In this document: positions 47,560 through 57,300 of the stretch, one piece after another | Numbering within the stretch: position 1 is the first letter of the stretch | Layout of the letters: every line of letters begins with the position of its first letter | Assembly: GCA_009777845.1 (NCBI GenBank) | Contig: WRLD01000018.1 | Span: 1-58,121, forward strand | Length of the DNA: 58,121 bases | Origin: Defluviitaleaceae bacterium | Lineage (GTDB): Bacteria; Bacillota; Clostridia; Lachnospirales; WQUN01 | Reading direction: 5' to 3' | Program-made: the position numbers and the translations under genes | Notes under the pieces: model-generated | What the model saw: only the letters and a program-made list of their open reading frames with translations | Told to the model about the DNA's origin: nothing | Databases searched by the model: none

Positions 47560-49428
47560 ATGACCAAACAAACCATTTTGTACAGCAGATTATCAAAAGA
47601 GGACGAGCGGGTGAATGAATCGTTGTCAATCGAAAACCAAAAGGCGTTTTTGGAAGAATACGCGAACCGTAACGGGTATTCCAACTTTGTCCATCTAAGT
47701 GACGACGGCTGGAGCGGCACTCGTTGGGATAGACCGGGCTTTTTGCAGATGCTTGATATGGTAGAAAACGGCAGGGTTGCACAAATTTGTATCAAGGACA
47801 TGAGCCGTTTAGGGCGCGACCATTTGCGTGTGGGGTTGTTTCTTGAACAGCTACGGGAAAGCGGCGTGGCACTCATTGCTGTGGCAGAATCAATCGACAC
47901 ATCAAAAGGCGAGGACGATTTTATGCCGTTTCGTAACCTTTTCGCGGAATGGCATGCGCGTGACACGAGCCGCAAAATTCGGGCAATCTTCGGGGCGAGA
48001 ACCAAAAACGGCAACCACGTATCGGGGGCAGTGCCATATGGCTATATTCACGACCCGACCGACCGCCAAAAGTGGATACTGGACGAAGCCGCCGCGCCGA
48101 TTGTAAAACGCTTGTTTCGTGGAATTATCGAGGGCAAAAGCCCAACACAGCTTGCTAACGAATTATCCGCCGAGGGCGTATTAACACCGGCGGCGCATTG
48201 GAACAAGAGCGGTATGGGTATGCCCGGCAAGACCACTGCCAACCCCACGAATTGGGCGGTTGGCACGATTTTACACATTTTATCTAAAGAGGAATATACA
48301 GGCAAGAAGATTCTAAACAAGACCACCAAGGAAAGCTATAAAACCAAGAAACGCCAGCCAAACCCCGATGGGCGGTTGGTGTTTGACGGCGCAATTCCTG
48401 CAATCATCACGGAAGAAGAATGGACGGTTGTACAACGCCTACGGGAAACACGGCGTAGGCCACAAAGGGCGACAGGCGAAGCCAATCCGCTGACGGGAAC
48501 CCTCTACTGTGCGGATTGCGGGCATAAAATGTACAACAAAATAGGAAAAACAGGCAGGGAAAACAAACCTCATGACGAGTATGTTTGTTCAAGCTACCGC
48601 CATTATTCGCGGAGCTGTACTTGCCACTATATCCGTGTTGAGGTTGTCGAGCAATTGCTATTAGACACGATACGGCGTGTAAGCGATTTTGCGAGAAACA
48701 ACGAAGCGGAGTTTATCGAGCGTGTTCGCCAAGAATCCACGTTGCAACAGGAAACGGCGGTAAAAGAAAACAAGAAAACGCTGAAAAAATCACAACGCCG
48801 CCGAGAAGAAATAACAGGGCTTGTCCGCAAGCTGTATGAAACCTACGCCGCAGGGAAAATCCCCGAGAGCCATTTTGCCGACTTGTTAAAAAGCTACGAT
48901 ACGGAGCAAACTGACCTCGACATTGAAATAGAAAAACTGCAAGCGGATATTAACACATTTAACGCCGACAGCGTAAAGGCGGAGCGTTTTATGGAATTAG
49001 TTAAAAAGCATACTGAATTTACGGAGTTTTCGCCATTGCTGTTAAATGAGTTTATCGAAAAAGTAATCGTCCACGAAGCCGACAAAAGCACAGGCAAGCG
49101 TATTCAGAAAGTGGATATTTACCTTAACTTTATTGGGAGTTTTGACTTGCCGCAAGCGGAAAAGCCGCAGGAAGAACTGCCCAAAACACTATCAAGAGGA
49201 CGAAAACCGCGCCACCTTATGACAGAAGAAGAAAAAGAAGCGTTGCGTGACTATGACCGTGAGCGTTACGCCAAAAAGAAAGCGGCGCGACTGGCTAAAG
49301 AGCAGGCACAACGTGACGAGATTCTTGCGGGGACTTCGTTTGAAACAGTTGCGAAAGTATCTTCACAAGGACTTGCAAAAACATCTTCACAAGGCATAAA
49401 CCTCAAAAGCATTAAAATTGCAATCTGA
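47560..49428 (+). CDS. Large serine recombinase (TnpX-like)
   Basis: 622 residues. The N-terminal resolvase domain begins MTKQTILYSRLSKEDERVNE (catalytic Ser in YSRLS, with the second motif DMSRLGRDHLRVG near 83). A recombinase domain follows (VPYGYIHDPTD, ANELSAEGVLTPAAHW), then a zinc ribbon with two CxxC pairs (YCADCGHKMY, CSSYRHYSRSCTC near 360-390), a coiled coil near 400-480 and a basic C-terminus. Such enzymes excise and insert transposons like Tn4451. The start at 47560 has GGGAGGG upstream; the frame extends 5' into the minisatellite. Confidence 0.93.
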   Translation: MTKQTILYSRLSKEDERVNESLSIENQKAFLEEYANRNGYSNFVHLSDDGWSGTRWDRPGFLQMLDMVENGRVAQICIKDMSRLGRDHLRVGLFLEQLRESGVALIAVAESIDTSKGEDDFMPFRNLFAEWHARDTSRKIRAIFGARTKNGNHVSGAVPYGYIHDPTDRQKWILDEAAAPIVKRLFRGIIEGKSPTQLANELSAEGVLTPAAHWNKSGMGMPGKTTANPTNWAVGTILHILSKEEYTGKKILNKTTKESYKTKKRQPNPDGRLVFDGAIPAIITEEEWTVVQRLRETRRRPQRATGEANPLTGTLYCADCGHKMYNKIGKTGRENKPHDEYVCSSYRHYSRSCTCHYIRVEVVEQLLLDTIRRVSDFARNNEAEFIERVRQESTLQQETAVKENKKTLKKSQRRREEITGLVRKLYETYAAGKIPESHFADLLKSYDTEQTDLDIEIEKLQADINTFNADSVKAERFMELVKKHTEFTEFSPLLLNEFIEKVIVHEADKSTGKRIQKVDIYLNFIGSFDLPQAEKPQEELPKTLSRGRKPRHLMTEEEKEALRDYDRERYAKKKAARLAKEQAQRDEILAGTSFETVAKVSSQGLAKTSSQGINLKSIKIAI

Positions 49429-49443
49429 TAACTAAAATCAAGA

Positions 49444-49502
49444 AGCAGGCAGTAAGGTATTGTCTAAGTGGTTTTCTTAGACAATACCGCACGCCGACCA
49501 AC
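49444..49502. repeat. 59-bp hairpin element, copy 2
   Basis: Matches 14525-14583 over the whole 59 bases except for one stem pair (GGTATTGTC/GACAATACC instead of GGTGTTGTC/GACAACACC). It lies 15 bases after the recombinase stop and may also act as its terminator, although no T-tract follows. Confidence 0.8.
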
Positions 49503-49559
49503 AAGGGCAATGGCACATGCGGTCGTTGCCTTTGTTTTTAAAAACTAGAGCCATGTTTT

Positions 49560-50291
49560 TCATTCTTTAGAGTTAAATATTTTCCCGCGACTTTTGTAAA
49601 CATTATGCTTATTCTTACAATTCGGCTTGCAAAACTCACCTTGCGGATGCTTGGCAATAAACGCCCTATTGCAGTATTTACATGTCCGTAGCGGCCGCGC
49701 TTCATCGGTAATCAACAATCCAAGCACGAGATGAATAACCGACATAAGCGAATTAAAATCCCACACCATCACGGGCTTGTCGAATAATTCAATATGAAAA
49801 GACGGCACATTTCCGTCAAATGCGGCTATTGTTTGGCGATACAATTCTACTTGCAGCGCATCATCAAGTTTGTAATGAAGAATACTCGCCATAAACATTA
49901 ACGTCCAGTCCTTAAACTGTGTCATTAGCCAGTTCAAGGATTCGGCGTAGGTACGCTGATAGCACATTTCTACGGCTCGGGGCTTCCGCCGTGCCGTCAA
50001 GGGTATGACTAGCGAGTTCTTGTTTTCTTCGGTGCTTGGGTAAACTCTGCACGGATTAGGGTTTTCGTTTAGCTTTTCTTCAAATGGAAAAAATAGCTTT
50101 GCGTATTCCCTTGACGGCATGGATTCCTTGCGAATATGGCGGTTTTTTGGCAAATAGACTGTATCGTACTCCATAAATTCAGCCGTAAGCGGAAGCGCAG
50201 TCATAAAGCCGAGCAAGCCGTATTTTTCGGCGAATACACACACTTCCGCAGCCATGCGCGTGTCATTAAAAAACTCCTTGTCCGTACTCAT
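49560..50291 (-). CDS. DUF6076-like zinc-finger protein of the mobile element
   Basis: 243 residues. The C-terminus is CKYCNRAFIAKHPQGEFC followed by KPNCKNKHNVYKSRG, a CxxC...C...C zinc knuckle; the rest is alpha-helical and not diagnostic. Proteins of this type (DUF6076 by recollection) accompany recombinases and sigma-like genes in Clostridial integrative elements. It overlaps the sigma-like gene upstream by 26 bases, so the two are one operon on the minus strand. Confidence 0.65.
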   Translation of the reverse strand: MSTDKEFFNDTRMAAEVCVFAEKYGLLGFMTALPLTAEFMEYDTVYLPKNRHIRKESMPSREYAKLFFPFEEKLNENPNPCRVYPSTEENKNSLVIPLTARRKPRAVEMCYQRTYAESLNWLMTQFKDWTLMFMASILHYKLDDALQVELYRQTIAAFDGNVPSFHIELFDKPVMVWDFNSLMSVIHLVLGLLITDEARPLRTCKYCNRAFIAKHPQGEFCKPNCKNKHNVYKSRGKIFNSKE

Positions 50292-50805
50292 AAATTTTAA
50301 GCCTATGTTTAAGACTTCGACTATGATTGTTTCTATGTGTTTCAGCCTGCCGTTTCTTCAAAATCAGATAAAACTCTTTCCGTATTTTGGCAAGCATTTT
50401 GTTCTCCATATCGCGCACGTTGCGGTCTGTCATTTCTAGGCAGGCCGCTATTTTTTGCGGCGAACAACCTCGAATAACACGCAAGAAAAATATGCGTTTT
50501 TGCTTGTCGGTTGCTTTTTCAAATAGCGCCGAAAGCTCGTCATCTTCAATAAGATTGTGCATTTGGCAAATGCAATGAAAGAGAATATGCAACAAATCGG
50601 CTTGCCGTATTGTTGCGGAAAATTTGTTCCAATCGAATTTATTGTTATCCGTAGACCAGACTGTTTTCTCGAACGCTTCTTGTATTTTTTCGTCCAGCTT
50701 GTCCCACCAACCAACAACTATTTCAAATTCATCAACCGTTCGGGCGGCTAATTCAAGGCGTTCAATGGATTCACGTATCATTGCTTGGGTTAAATATTTA
50801 CGCAT
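50266..50805 (-). CDS. Sigma-70 region-4-like protein
   Basis: 179 residues. The C-terminal half has a sigma region 4 or LuxR-type helix-turn-helix: LFEKATDKQKRIFFLRVIRG, CSPQKIAACLEMTDRNVRDM, then a basic tail. The N-terminal half is helical without a clear region 2, so it is probably a phage/ICE-type small sigma-like regulator rather than a full sigma factor. The ATG at 50805 has only a weak ribosome binding site. It diverges from tnpW. Confidence 0.7.
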   Translation of the reverse strand: MRKYLTQAMIRESIERLELAARTVDEFEIVVGWWDKLDEKIQEAFEKTVWSTDNNKFDWNKFSATIRQADLLHILFHCICQMHNLIEDDELSALFEKATDKQKRIFFLRVIRGCSPQKIAACLEMTDRNVRDMENKMLAKIRKEFYLILKKRQAETHRNNHSRSLKHRLKIYEYGQGVF

Positions 50806-50850
50806 TTTTTATCATTACTGAAAAGCATATGTGAAATTCTTATATATGAG

Positions 50851-50897
50851 GGGAGTAATCTTGTTTCTCAAAACAGGGTTACTCCTACTATTTTTTT
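50851..50897 (+). terminator. Intrinsic terminator or attenuator before tnpW
   Basis: Stem GGGAGTAA/TTACTCC followed by TACTATTTTTTT, then directly by the tnpW ribosome binding site AAAGGAG. ATTCTTATATATGAGGGG just before it resembles ATTCCTACATATGAGGGG at 47382-47399, upstream of the recombinase. Confidence 0.65.
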
Positions 50898-50911
50898 AAA
50901 GGAGTGATTTA

Positions 50912-51100
50912 ATGAAAAACGAACGTGCAAGAGCGGTAAAACAGGCGATTCCGTCAAGTCTGTTCAAGAAGAAAATCGGTAATACGGTTTACGCTGTGTC
51001 CGTGGCGTTTAACGAAAACGCAAGGGAGAATATTCACGACAAGATTTTACGACTTGTTGTGAATGACATTTCAAAAAATAAAGGAATGAGTGAGGTGTAA
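50912..51100 (+). CDS. TnpW-like transposon protein
   Basis: 62 residues. The core FKKKIGNTVYAVSVAFNEN and the following helix ENIHDKILRLVVND match the TnpW family of Tn4451-like elements, whose function is unknown. AAAGGAG lies 8 bases before the ATG. It is followed by a 97-aa coiled-coil protein after 2 bases and then by the relaxase, in line with a mobilisation module. Confidence 0.8.
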   Translation: MKNERARAVKQAIPSSLFKKKIGNTVYAVSVAFNENARENIHDKILRLVVNDISKNKGMSEV

Positions 51101-51102
51101 AA

Positions 51103-51396
51103 ATGGATAACGGCAAAAAATTGAAAGCGGAAAAACTACAAGTCAAGCTAGACAAACTTTTGCAAACGAAAGAAAAACGGCAACAGGCTTTTGAAAAATG
51201 TAAACATGAATTAAACGCCGTTACGAAAGAAATCGACATCGTGAAATTGAAGCTGTTCGAGATTTTGCAAAACGGCTCTGACGATATGGCGTTTTCTAAT
51301 TGGGCTAAACGGAAAATAAATGAGAGTGGTAATTCTGCAAAAATCGAAAAGGGGAATTTTGCAAATCACGAAAAATCAATAACGCAAAATTCTTAA
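51103..51396 (+). CDS. Small coiled-coil protein of the mobilisation module
   Basis: 97 residues, mostly charged heptad-like helix (KLQVKLDKLLQTKEKRQQAF, then ELNAVTKEIDIVKLKLFEIL). The position directly after tnpW and before the relaxase suggests a relaxosome accessory or DUF4315-like protein, but I cannot confirm the family. It is two bases from tnpW; the ribosome binding site is GAGTGAGGTG inside the tnpW end. Confidence 0.65.
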   Translation: MDNGKKLKAEKLQVKLDKLLQTKEKRQQAFEKCKHELNAVTKEIDIVKLKLFEILQNGSDDMAFSNWAKRKINESGNSAKIEKGNFANHEKSITQNS

Positions 51397-51399
51397 CTG

Positions 51400-51622
51400 C
51401 ATAAATCAGTAAAATCCTTAACCGCATACATCACAAAGTCAAAGCCAGCGACAGTGACCGCACTGCAAACCTCGCAAAACCTGCTCGCCGTCACGCTCTC
51501 AGGTTTTGTTACTTTTTTCAAAAGTAACCCCTTATTACCTTTGACACTACGCATCAAAGGTAAAGGGGGCCTGCCGGCGGCTTATTCGTGCCTTTAGCAC
51601 TCACAAAGTCAAAACCCCAAAA
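51400..51622 (+). other. Non-coding region before the relaxase, possible oriT area
   Basis: No gene. Contains hairpins at 51500-51545 (AGGTTTTG...; TTACTTTTTTCAAAAGTAA, a near-perfect palindrome) and 51535-51565 (TACCTTTGAC...CAAAGGTA). Upstream of a Mob/Pre relaxase this is the expected position of oriT, and AAAGGTAAAGGGGGCCTGCC could be part of it. Confidence 0.35.
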
Positions 51623-51748
51623 CCAAAACCGTAAAACCAAAACCGTAAAACCAAAACCGTAAAACCAAAACCGTAAAACCAAAACCGTAAAACCAAAACC
51701 GTAAAACCAAAACCGTAAAACCAAAACCGTAAAACCAAAACCGTAAAA
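51623..51748 (+). repeat. 14-bp tandem repeat, nine perfect copies
   Basis: CCAAAACCGTAAAA repeated nine times without a mismatch, with shorter CCAAAA remnants on either side. It lies 45 bases before the relaxase start. It looks like iterons or a replication-slippage array rather than a CRISPR, since there are no spacers. Confidence 0.9.
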
Positions 51749-51792
51749 CCAAAACCAAAACATCAAAACCAAAATCAAAGGAGGTCAAACCC

Positions 51793-53112
51793 ATAGCCAC
51801 CAGAAAAATATCCCACGCAAAAGGCAAAGGCTCATTAAACCACAACAACCGAAACTTCATTTACAAAAACGTAGACCCAAGCAGAACCAAAAATAATATT
51901 TACTACGCTCGTGAAAGTTTGGAAGCGGCATACCAAAACTGCTTCGGGCAAGCGTTAGAAAACTACAACGCAAAGCAAAAACGCGCCGACCGAAAAATCG
52001 AAAATTACTACTCACACCTTTTCGGAAACGCAAGCAAAGACACAGTCGCTACTTCGTCAAACAAAGAAAAATCGTTTTATGAAATCGCCGTTGGTATCGG
52101 CGATAAAAACACCTGCGCCGTTGGCTCTGCCGACGGCGAAATCGCCGCACGGATTTTGGACGAATACGCAAAAAGTTTTTCAGAACGTAATCCAAATTTC
52201 TACGTGTTCAATTCCGTCTTGCACCTTGACGAAAAAACGCCGCACTTGCACATTGATTATATTCCAATCGCAGACGGCTACAAGAACGGAATGGAAATCC
52301 GCAACAGCATTTCCGTGGCTTTGGAAAAAATGGGCTTCGGCAAAAGTAAAAATTCCATAAACGAATGGCGAATACAGGAGCGGAAAATTTTACGTGAACT
52401 TTGCGAAAGGCACGGTTTGGAAATCGCCGAAGAAGCTAAGGGACGCGGCAAGACATTTACGCCAGACGAGTACAAGAAAATACGTGACGAAGCAAAAGAG
52501 GAAATCAAAGCCGAACCCGAAATTTTGGACGAAATCAAAGACGAGCTACGAGAACACATTGAAAATGATTTACTTGTTGAAAAAAAGCATCTTGCAGACG
52601 AAATAACCGCAAAAAAACAAGCCCTTAAAATACTGCAAGCTGAAAAAGCAATTTTGCATAACGACCTTGAAGCAGTCGAGGGCAAACGTAAAGTGCTGGA
52701 AGCTGTAAAAGCGTATACTGCCGCGCCCTCAAAGCTGAATAAAGACAATGTTGTAATTCCGCTCGCCCAATATAACGACCTAAAGAAAACGGCAATCGAG
52801 GGCGCGAAAAACTCACGGCAATTAAAGGAACTGCGTGACAGGAAAAAGCAACTCGACAGCAGGGAGCAGGGATTGAATGACAGAGAGGGCAAAATTGCCG
52901 AAAGGGAACATAACATTGACGATAAGCTAAAAACGGCAAAAGGCGAAACCCAAAGATACAGACAGCTCTACAGTCAAGAGAAGCAATCCACAACAGACCT
53001 AACATCACAGCTTACCCATCAAAAACGCGAAGCCAAGCGTTGGGAGGATAATTACAATAATCTCCACCGTCAGTACGTCCAACTTAAACGGAGTAAGGGC
53101 TTGGAGTTATAG
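51793..53112 (+). CDS. Mob/Pre-type relaxase (TnpZ-like), ATA in place of start ATG
   Basis: 439 residues if read from 51793. The N-terminal part ATRKISHAKGKGSLNHNNR is highly typical of this relaxase group, and a perfect AAAGGAGG lies just before it, but the codon at the start position is ATA. The next usable start, TTG 51919, would remove 42 conserved residues. Further features are the histidine motif HLDEKTPHLHIDYIP near 155 (metal site of the relaxase), a central coiled coil (residues 220-300) and a long charged helical C-terminus. It nicks at oriT to start transfer. Confidence 0.85.
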   Translation: MATRKISHAKGKGSLNHNNRNFIYKNVDPSRTKNNIYYARESLEAAYQNCFGQALENYNAKQKRADRKIENYYSHLFGNASKDTVATSSNKEKSFYEIAVGIGDKNTCAVGSADGEIAARILDEYAKSFSERNPNFYVFNSVLHLDEKTPHLHIDYIPIADGYKNGMEIRNSISVALEKMGFGKSKNSINEWRIQERKILRELCERHGLEIAEEAKGRGKTFTPDEYKKIRDEAKEEIKAEPEILDEIKDELREHIENDLLVEKKHLADEITAKKQALKILQAEKAILHNDLEAVEGKRKVLEAVKAYTAAPSKLNKDNVVIPLAQYNDLKKTAIEGAKNSRQLKELRDRKKQLDSREQGLNDREGKIAEREHNIDDKLKTAKGETQRYRQLYSQEKQSTTDLTSQLTHQKREAKRWEDNYNNLHRQYVQLKRSKGLEL

Positions 53113-53177
53113 AAGTCCACGGCAATGATAGTCAAGTCTTAATACTTAAAACGCATACGCAGATTTAAAAATTTCCA

Positions 53178-53207
53178 AACCTCACATGATTTTTATATGC
53201 GAGGTTT
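53178..53207 (+). promoter_or_regulatory. Hairpin sequestering the resolvase ribosome binding site
   Basis: AAACCTC (53178-53184) can pair with GAGGTTT (53201-53207). The right arm holds the only Shine-Dalgarno-like GAGG in front of the ATG at 53214, so the stem could limit its translation. Confidence 0.45.
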
Positions 53208-53213
53208 ATTTAT

Positions 53214-53813
53214 ATGAATGAAAGGGTGATGCTTATTAGCATTTATGGTTATTGCCGTGTAAGCACGGCGGAACAAAACGAAAATAGACAGCTAGATTTA
53301 ATGGATACGCTAAAAATACCACGCAATCACATTTTTATCGACAAGCAAAGCGGAAAAAACACAGCCCGCCCGGGATTGCAGAAGCTACTGGCAACCGTCA
53401 AGCACGGCGATACCGTTATCGTGGAATCGGTAAGCCGTTTCGCACGGAACACAAAGGATTTACTCGACCTTGTGGAAAAGCTAACAGCAAAAGGCGTTGA
53501 GTTTGTCAGTCAAAAGGAAAACATCGACACGACAACGCCCACGGGAAAATTTATGCTTACCGTTTTCGGGGCTGTATCGGAGCTTGAAAGGTGTCACATC
53601 TTGCAACGTCAAGCCGAGGGCATAGCCTCGGCAAAATCGCGCGGCGTTAAATTCGGCCGCCCTATAAAAAAGCCCCCCGAAAATTTTACCAAAGTGGTAA
53701 AGGAATGGGAGTGCGGAAAAATGACTTTTGAGGAAGCGTTAAATCAAACAGGGCTTAAACAAGCCACATTTTACAACCGTTTGAGAGAGTTGCGGAGTGG
53801 AAAGAAAAGGTAG
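53214..53813 (+). CDS. Small serine recombinase (resolvase/invertase type)
   Basis: 199 residues. The resolvase domain begins ISIYGYCRVSTAEQNENRQL (catalytic Ser in YCRVST), continues DKQSGKNTARPGLQKLL, SVSRFARNTKDLLDLV and GKFMLTVFGAVSELER, and ends with an HTH region (KKPPENFTKVV... FEEALNQTGLKQATFYNRL) separated by FGRP. This is the Tn3-type resolvase or Gin/Hin invertase layout. It closes the mobile element on the right, and is a second recombinase besides the large one at 47560. Confidence 0.93.
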   Translation: MNERVMLISIYGYCRVSTAEQNENRQLDLMDTLKIPRNHIFIDKQSGKNTARPGLQKLLATVKHGDTVIVESVSRFARNTKDLLDLVEKLTAKGVEFVSQKENIDTTTPTGKFMLTVFGAVSELERCHILQRQAEGIASAKSRGVKFGRPIKKPPENFTKVVKEWECGKMTFEEALNQTGLKQATFYNRLRELRSGKKR

Positions 53814-54383
53814 AAACTATAAAAAGGTGTAGTTTTTTGTAGTAGCAATTAAGGGAAATATTTCCCTCACGAAGAATAATTTAACATACTTAGCGATTGC
53901 CCGCAACTGAAAATTATAAACACGGTCAATCCACAGTACAAGCATGGTAAAGACATAGTATGGGTAGTCTACAAGCCACGGCAGGGGTAGCTTAAACAAT
54001 GATGTAACAAGTGGCACAAACAGCGACTTGAACGCTACATTCTCTGCGGATATGTGCCTGTGTGCAGTGTTATCAACATTCATACGCACACAGGCATAAT
54101 CCAATTTAAAATATCTTACGAGCCACAAAAAAAATTTTTACAACCACAAAAAGGGATTTTATAGAAATCTACAGCTTTTTGTAGTAAATTATTTTCCAAA
54201 GGACAGGAGGACACAAAATGAGAAAGAAAAAAGAAGGCAAGAATCAAATTAAATAACTGTAATAACGTAAAAAACGTAAAAATATTAACGTAAAAAGTAT
54301 CAATCACTATTGTTTTTAGCGGTCGTGATTGCATAGTTGTAATAAAAATAATACAATACACAGCATAGGAGAGTGGAATAAAA
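53814..54383. other. A/T-rich interval between mobile element and RHS gene
   Basis: 570 bases without a convincing gene. Visible structures are the palindrome AGGGAAATATTTCCCT at 53852, the inverted repeat CCTGTGTGC/GCACACAGG at 54058-54096, and repeated TTTTTGTAGTA at about 53834 and 54175. At 54218-54256 a 12-codon ORF (MRKKKEGKNQIK) has a strong AGGAGG site and could be a leader peptide or a fragment. A 103-residue hydrophobic frame on the minus strand (53817-54128) has no supporting start site. Confidence 0.4.
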
Positions 54384-57300
54384 ATGAAAACCAAGAAAAG
54401 ACTGGAACTAACATTAACCGCCACACCACCAGCAACATTACTTAATAAACTAAACCCAACAATCGCCCTTTTATTTGGTGTGCGGTGCTATCCAAAAAAA
54501 ACACATATCCAACACCTTACCGCTTACTTATTAGCATTTATTCTACTCCTCAGCACACTCCCGCCACTCCAAGCCCACGCCGAACACGAACAGGCAACCG
54601 AACCCCAAACAAGCGAACGTATGGAATTACCAGATATGCAGCCCTACACTCTCCCCGAATTAAATTTACATCTCGATATGCCGTCCATGCCTATATCCGT
54701 AGTGCTAGATACAGACTCGGATTTAGTATACCATTCGGGAATTGAAATAGTGGGCGAGCCCGAAATTTCAGAGCCTTATACATTAGGACGTTCTTCCTAC
54801 TATTATACAGATGCGATAATGCACTTCTATTGGCATTGGTGGATAGAACAAGACGGAGTAATAATCGACAGAGGAATAACAAACTATAACACCTTTACAG
54901 CAACCTATAGGGTTGATTATGGTGTCGTTGCGGAATGTCTTTCGGCGGATATAGAGGTTGGGCCTGTTTTATCAGGCAGATGGATTCCTGCTGGCGTGGC
55001 TCTTATTTATAATGATTATGAACCGGGATGGGGACTTGCGTATGCCCAAGCCGTACACGGTCATCCGCAAGTGCCACAGGCTGAATGGGGTTTTATATCC
55101 GTTTTCACAGGTGTTAGCATTTATGGCGATATTCATATTCAAGTGCGTGACGAAAGAAACGGCGATAATCTTAATCATTGGCTTAGATATTCACCTTGGC
55201 GATATTCCGATTCATCAATAGACTTCACCAAATTTCCCCGCGGATTGTTAGACCTCGATGATATTCCCTTTATTTCCGAAAATGACGGCGACCCTGTACA
55301 TATGGTTACAGGAAATTTTTATACTGACTACACGGATTTTTCATTGCATGGGGCAGAGCCGCTCAATTTTACACGGCATTATAACTCTCGCGATACAAAA
55401 TTTGACGAGCTTGGCCGCGGCTGGCGGCACAACTATATGTACACCCTTTCAGTTAAAAGCTACGACAATACCAATATGAACACATTCGTAATCCAAGAAC
55501 CAAACGGAAACATCATTGAGTTTGATGCTATACATGGGGGCTTTTTTCCAAGCCGACATACCGACAAAGCATTTCGGCAGGTGGGTACGGGCAGCGAGCG
55601 TGTGTATGTGATGTCAGACCGCGCAGGCAATGCTTATACATTCGATTCCTACGGCGATTTAATCTCAATCGAGGACTCCATAGGCAACCGCACGGAAATA
55701 TCGTACTATACACTTTTCAATATCAAGCTATTTATGTCATCAATAAGCAATCGTAGCGGTACGCTATATTTCACCTATATAAACGGCGTAATTTCACGCA
55801 TTGACGACCATACTGGGCGTTCAGTGGAATACTCATACTACCCAGACGGAAATCTGCGCTCGTTCACAAACACAGACGGCGATACGCTCGAATATGAATA
55901 CGAAAACAACCGCCTTACGCAAATAACGGATTTTAACGGCAATATTTATTTGACAAATGAGTACGACAGCCAAGGGCGAGCAATCAAGCAATATATGCTC
56001 GACCAAGGCACCTTTGATTATGTGTATGATGTGAACAATCGCGTTACAACCATTACTGACGGCGAAGGCGCGGTACGGCAATACTTTTATGATGCAATCG
56101 GGCAAACTGTAGCAATAGCGGACGAAGCAGGACGAATAGAATACGAATACCAAAACGGACATTTGGTAAAAACAATAGACGGCTTAGGAAACTCCGTAGC
56201 GTTCACCCACGACAACGCAGGAAATAGAACGTCCGTAAGCTATTTTTCTCACGAAAACGAAACAGCCACGCCATGCGAAATAGAACTATTCGAGTATAAC
56301 AATAGAAACCTGCCAACCAAACACACCCAACGTGACGGCTCGGTTGTCGAGTTTACCTACGACACAAACGGCAACATGACATCAAGGACAATTATAATGC
56401 CTGACAACACTGACCCCCTCGCCCCCGATTATGACCCTCTCGCTCCCATAGAAACCCAAACCTACACCTTCACCTACGACACCCAAAACAACCTACTAAC
56501 AAGCACCGACCCACTAGGCAACACAACCAACTTTACCTATGATGCCGTAGGCAATGTCCTAACCCAAACCGACCCACTAGGCAACGTAACAGCGTTTGAG
56601 TACGACAACCTCGGCAGACTAACCAAACAAACCAACCCCGATGACGGCAAAATCGACTTCACCTACTCCCACGCAGGAAAGCTACTCCAAACAACCGACC
56701 CACTAGGCGGCGTATACCACTTCACCGTGGACGGCAACGGCTTCAACACCGCCGCAACCGACCCGCTCTCCAACTCCACCACCATAACCCGCAACGCCCA
56801 AAACAAGCCCACAACCACAACCGACCCCCGAGGAAACACGACATCACATGAATACGACCTCGCGGGAAATTTAACAAAAATAATAAACGCACAACAAAAC
56901 GAAACCACCTACACCCACGACCAACGCGGACGAATCACCTCCATGACCGACCCTCGCGGAAACACATGGACGTTCACTTTTGATGCCGAAAACCGCATGA
57001 CAAGCGAAACCGACCCGCTAGACAACACGACCACCTTCGACTATGACCTTTTCGGCAACCTCACCCACCTAACCACCCCAAGCGGAAACACCCTCGCAAG
57101 CGTTTTTGACGGTATGGGCAGACGAATAAAAACAATCGACCCTGAAGCCAACGAAACCACCTACCACTACGACAACGCCAGCAGATTGACAAGAATAACC
57201 AACGCCGATAACACCTACTCCGAACTAACCTACAACTCCGCAGGCTGGCTTACTTCCGTGAAAGACGAAACAGGAGCGGAAACATCATACGAATACAACG

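Noticed and set aside
49444..49502. Integron attC site
   Set aside because: The stem is nearly perfect with a short loop and lacks the GTTRRRY core sites and extrahelical bases expected of attC; no tyrosine integrase is present.
51623..51748. CRISPR or coding repeat
   Set aside because: The 14-bp units are directly adjacent with no spacers. The minus-strand FWFYGFGFTVLVLR frame is only the repeat translated.
53817..54128. 103-residue hydrophobic frame on the minus strand
   Set aside because: No ribosome binding site and no family resemblance; the hydrophobicity is expected from A/T-rich DNA read in this phase.
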